Shown here piece by piece: positions 13,658-15,755 of a stretch of DNA of 15,755 nt; positions within the stretch are counted from its first letter, which is position 1; every line of letters starts with the position of its first letter. The DNA is taken from assembly GCA_016786965.1 (NCBI GenBank), contig JAEUVL010000668.1, forward strand, positions 1-15,755. The letters run 5' to 3'. The translations under genes and the position numbers were made by a program. A model generated the notes under the pieces. It was given only the letters and a program-made list of their open reading frames with translations. It was not told where the DNA came from and searched no databases. Origin of the DNA: Chitinophagaceae bacterium (lineage in GTDB: Bacteria; Bacteroidota; Bacteroidia; Chitinophagales; Chitinophagaceae).

Positions 13658-14035
13658 TTAATCTAACTGGCTGATCTTTATCTGCATTACGGTGGCAATG
13701 CTGGTAGCCCGTTCTTTAGCAATAAATGCTTTTTCCCCTTCAAACAGTTCGTCTGCAGCTTCTTTAAAATAGCGAAGCCAGGTCTCAAAATGATGTTTTT
13801 GTAATGGAGACTGGCGGTGCAGGCTTAAGTGCGGCTGCATCGCATTTTTCTGATAGGTGTCTGACTGGAACAAGATGGAATCCCAGAAGTCCACCAGTAT
13901 CGGCAGGTGATGGGGCAGATCGATCTTTGCTATATCAGTAAAAAGGTAGCTGATGGAATCATCTGCCAGCAGTTTTTCATAAAACCTGGTCATGAGCGCT
14001 AAAAGGTCTTCCCTGTTCTTTATATCTGTTTTCAT
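13658..14035 (-). CDS. Group III truncated hemoglobin
   Basis: A 125-residue cytosolic heme protein. The 2-on-2 globin landmarks are present: Tyr19 in RFYEKLL as the B10 distal residue, an HHLPILVDFWDSILF helix E region, and His82 in KHHFETWLRYF as the proximal F8 heme ligand. Group III members lack the glycine motifs of group I, as here, and are suggested to handle NO, oxygen or peroxide chemistry rather than oxygen storage. It is the last gene of a putative operon, 12 bp downstream of the phosphofructokinase gene. Expression together with a glycolytic enzyme may point to low-oxygen physiology, an inference. Confidence 0.92.
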   Translation of the reverse strand: MKTDIKNREDLLALMTRFYEKLLADDSISYLFTDIAKIDLPHHLPILVDFWDSILFQSDTYQKNAMQPHLSLHRQSPLQKHHFETWLRYFKEAADELFEGEKAFIAKERATSIATVMQIKISQLD

Positions 14036-14047
14036 TGAACCAGTTTA

Positions 14048-14965
14048 TTATGTATTGATACCGGCATATAATCTTTCTGCATCTGCCATGTTGAATAACT
14101 GTGTGCCATCGTTCATCGTGGCGGCACTGCCGCAAGCCACGCCAAACCGAAGTGCTTCCTTCAGCGATTTGTTTTTTTGCAGAAAATATGTAATGCCAGC
14201 CACCATACTGTCGCCGGCACCAACGGTGCTTTTTTTCTCTACCGCCGGTGCCGCTGCAAAATACCGCTGATCGCTGCTTACCAACCAGGCACCCTCCGGC
14301 CCCATTGAAATAACAATGACCTCTGCAAAGCCATCTGCAATGGCCTGTTGCGCCGCATCGGGTACTTCATTTTTATCCAGCCAATCTACGTTCAGCATTT
14401 TGCATAACTCACCAATGTTGGGTTTTATCAGGAAAGCATGTTTGCCTTTTAATGCCTGTAATGCGGGGCCGCTGGTGTCAACAATGCATTTGGCGCCAAC
14501 TGCAGCAGCATTCTTTACTATTAAGCCATAAAAGTAATCTGGTAAACCCGGAGGCAGGCTGCCGCTGGCCACTACAAACGAAGGGGCAAAAGAACGGATC
14601 TGCTCCACCATTGTTTTGATGGTTTCTTCCTGCACTTCTCTTCCGGGAAATGTAAAACGGAACTGGTTGTTGGTGGAGGTCTCCAATACGATCCAGTTTT
14701 CCCTTGTTTCAGTTTTGGTATCCACTGCATGGAATAAAATGCCTTCCTCTTTCAGCAGTGAACATAGCATATTGCCGTTATGTCCGCCGGCGGGAAACAG
14801 GGCAACTGAAGGGGTATCTAATTTTTTCAGGGCCTTGCTTACATTGATGCCACCACCGCCGGGTTCATTTACTACCTCTGTACAGCGCAATTTGCTTTCA
14901 GGTTTCATTTTTTCCACCCTGGAGCTTTTGTCTATACAGGGGTTCAATGTGATGGTAAGTATCAT
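14048..14965 (-). CDS. pfkB: 6-phosphofructokinase, PfkB (ribokinase) family
   Basis: A 305-residue cytosolic sugar-phosphate kinase close in layout to E. coli PfkB (Pfk-2). KLRCTEVVNEPGGGGINVSKAL near residues 25-46 and FPAGGHNG form the substrate side. VVASGSLPPGLP is the conserved strand and loop, IKPNIGEL is the PfkB family motif, and GAGDSMVAG (249-257) carries the catalytic base Asp252 and the anion hole. It is expected to convert fructose 6-phosphate to the 1,6-bisphosphate using ATP. Related 1-phosphofructokinases and tagatose-6-phosphate kinases share these motifs, but no phosphotransferase or tagatose gene is next to it, favouring PfkB. It lies between a DsbA-family gene (29-bp gap) and the truncated hemoglobin gene. 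Confidence 0.87.
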   Translation of the reverse strand: MILTITLNPCIDKSSRVEKMKPESKLRCTEVVNEPGGGGINVSKALKKLDTPSVALFPAGGHNGNMLCSLLKEEGILFHAVDTKTETRENWIVLETSTNNQFRFTFPGREVQEETIKTMVEQIRSFAPSFVVASGSLPPGLPDYFYGLIVKNAAAVGAKCIVDTSGPALQALKGKHAFLIKPNIGELCKMLNVDWLDKNEVPDAAQQAIADGFAEVIVISMGPEGAWLVSSDQRYFAAAPAVEKKSTVGAGDSMVAGITYFLQKNKSLKEALRFGVACGSAATMNDGTQLFNMADAERLYAGINT

Positions 14966-14994
14966 GTGCGAGTTTTAAATTAAGAAGCGGAGTT

Positions 14995-15639
14995 TTATAT
15001 TTCATTCAGCACTGCTTCAAGTCGTGAATGAATAGTCGCAAAGTCGGTAAACCCCTTTGACAATAAATAAAATTTTTGTTCTGCTGTTTGTATCAGCACC
15101 TGCGGAAAGCCAGTAACCTGTAATTGTCTGCACAGTGCAAACTCGTGATGTGCTTTGTCTTTGTAATCTTCTTCGTGCAGTTTCTTATAAAAATCATCCG
15201 GGCTGATATGGTATTTTTCCAGCAGGTGGCGATATGCTTCATCATCTGTAAGGTCACGACCCTCAAAATGTAATGAGTATTGAAGATCGGCAGCAAAAGC
15301 TACCTGCTGTTCCGGATATAATTCTTTAAAAATGCACAGGGCGATGGCCGCTTTTTCGGAATGGGGAAACCAGTCGCTTTCTTCCGGGTGGAATATATGC
15401 CAGAGATAATCCTGGCCGAATTCAATACCCGTCATTTCTTCCACCCGTTTGTAGGCGCTGCTGATATAACCGGCAGTGGCGGAAATAGGCTTGGGGTTCT
15501 CTGCCGGTATCATGCCGCCGGACAATACTTCAAACATCAGTTGATTTTTGTAAGTATCTGCCAGCTTTTTAATGACCGGGCTGAAGCCATAGCACCAGCC
15601 GCAGTAAGCATCATAACAATAATAAATAACGGGTAGCAT
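14995..15639 (-). CDS. Cytosolic DsbA-family thiol oxidoreductase
   Basis: A 214-residue protein with a thioredoxin fold. The N-terminal YYCYDAYCGWCYGFSPVI contains the CGWC active site (Cys13, Cys16) directly after the first strand. A helical insertion follows (about 60-165), and TGFPQVL near residue 179 provides the cis-proline facing the active site. There is no signal peptide, so it should act in the cytosol, like FrnE-type or 2-hydroxychromene-carboxylate-isomerase-like DsbA relatives rather than periplasmic DsbA. An extra cysteine, Cys8, precedes the CxxC. It is the first gene of the putative operon with pfkB and the truncated hemoglobin. A role in cytosolic thiol or redox stress handling is inference. 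Confidence 0.88.
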   Translation of the reverse strand: MLPVIYYCYDAYCGWCYGFSPVIKKLADTYKNQLMFEVLSGGMIPAENPKPISATAGYISSAYKRVEEMTGIEFGQDYLWHIFHPEESDWFPHSEKAAIALCIFKELYPEQQVAFAADLQYSLHFEGRDLTDDEAYRHLLEKYHISPDDFYKKLHEEDYKDKAHHEFALCRQLQVTGFPQVLIQTAEQKFYLLSKGFTDFATIHSRLEAVLNEI

Positions 15640-15646
15640 AAGGATG

Positions 15647-15654
15647 CAAACTTA
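15647..15654 (-). promoter_or_regulatory. -7 element just before the DsbA-family start codon
   Basis: On the minus strand TAAGTTTG (15654-15647) is a perfect TAnnTTTG element, but the -33 region (ATGTTTTT) is poor. It ends only seven bases before the ATG at 15639, so a transcript from it would have almost no leader. Confidence 0.4.
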
Positions 15655-15695
15655 TACCAAGCAGGCATTAAAAACATCCTGTTTAGCTCCAAAGA

Positions 15696-15755
15696 TTATT
15701 TAAAGTCCTTGCAGAGAGCGAAGGCTGAAATGCCCGGTTTGTCGGCCAGGTCCTG
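15696..15755 (-). CDS. C-terminal tail of a minus-strand gene (rest outside window)
   Basis: From the window edge the minus-strand frame reads QDLADKPGISAFALCKDFK to TAA at 15698-15696, an ordinary-looking protein tail of 19 residues. It is followed by a 56-bp gap to the DsbA-family start, in the same direction. Too little remains for a family name. Confidence 0.45.
   Translation of the reverse strand, partial: QDLADKPGISAFALCKDFK

Noticed and set aside
1..15755. CRISPR array, tRNA, transposase or integrase
   Set aside because: No regularly spaced repeats, cloverleaf-like sequence or DDE/recombinase motifs were seen on reading either strand.

Overview
The window looks like chromosomal DNA of a Bacteroidota bacterium, most likely of the Chitinophagaceae type. 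The evidence is the protein families present (DUF2911, DUF6265, DUF1579, DUF1801, DinB, AraC with a DUF6597-like N-terminus, group III truncated hemoglobin), the A-rich leaders with little Shine-Dalgarno signal, and perfect TAnnTTTG-type -7 elements upstream of two minus-strand transcription units. The genus is inference. No tRNA, rRNA, CRISPR array, transposase or integrase is visible.

Left half, plus strand (1-7242): after the C-terminal tail of a DUF1579-like protein and a decayed or truncated secreted-protein ORF, a small four-helix membrane protein is followed by a tightly packed co-directional run. It holds a SnoaL-like lipoprotein, a secreted DUF2911/TPR protein, DUF1801, VOC, TfoX-N, SRPBCC, DinB and a second DUF1801 protein. 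Several of these overlap or nearly abut (TAATG, ATGA, 11 bp). Then come an AraC-type regulator with palindromes upstream, a secreted DUF6265 protein and a DUF4287-DUF5655 protein. This is a collection of small cytosolic ligand-binding or detoxification-type domains with no assigned common substrate.

Centre, minus strand (7370-12645): one compact five-gene operon is the most interesting part. In transcription order it encodes a soluble coiled-coil protein, a two-TM coiled-coil protein loosely reminiscent of PspA-type architecture, a membrane-anchored periplasmic substrate-binding-like protein fused to a C-terminal OmpA peptidoglycan-binding domain, a NitT/TauT-like ABC permease with a degenerate coupling loop, and a catalytically intact ABC ATPase. 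The arrangement suggests an envelope-spanning machine or sensor tying cytoplasmic ATP hydrolysis to the peptidoglycan rather than a plain nutrient importer. It has a good Bacteroidota-type promoter (12786-12814) overlapping the terminator of the gene upstream, and a perfect 24-bp palindrome inside the permease gene.

Right end, minus strand (12882-15755): a DUF1579 lipoprotein gene carries its own terminator and an operator-like inverted repeat. Upstream of it lies a putative three-gene operon running from a cytosolic DsbA-family oxidoreductase to a PfkB-type phosphofructokinase to a group III truncated hemoglobin. Its promoter is close enough to the start codon to imply a very short or absent leader. 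The window ends in the C-terminal tail of one more minus-strand gene.
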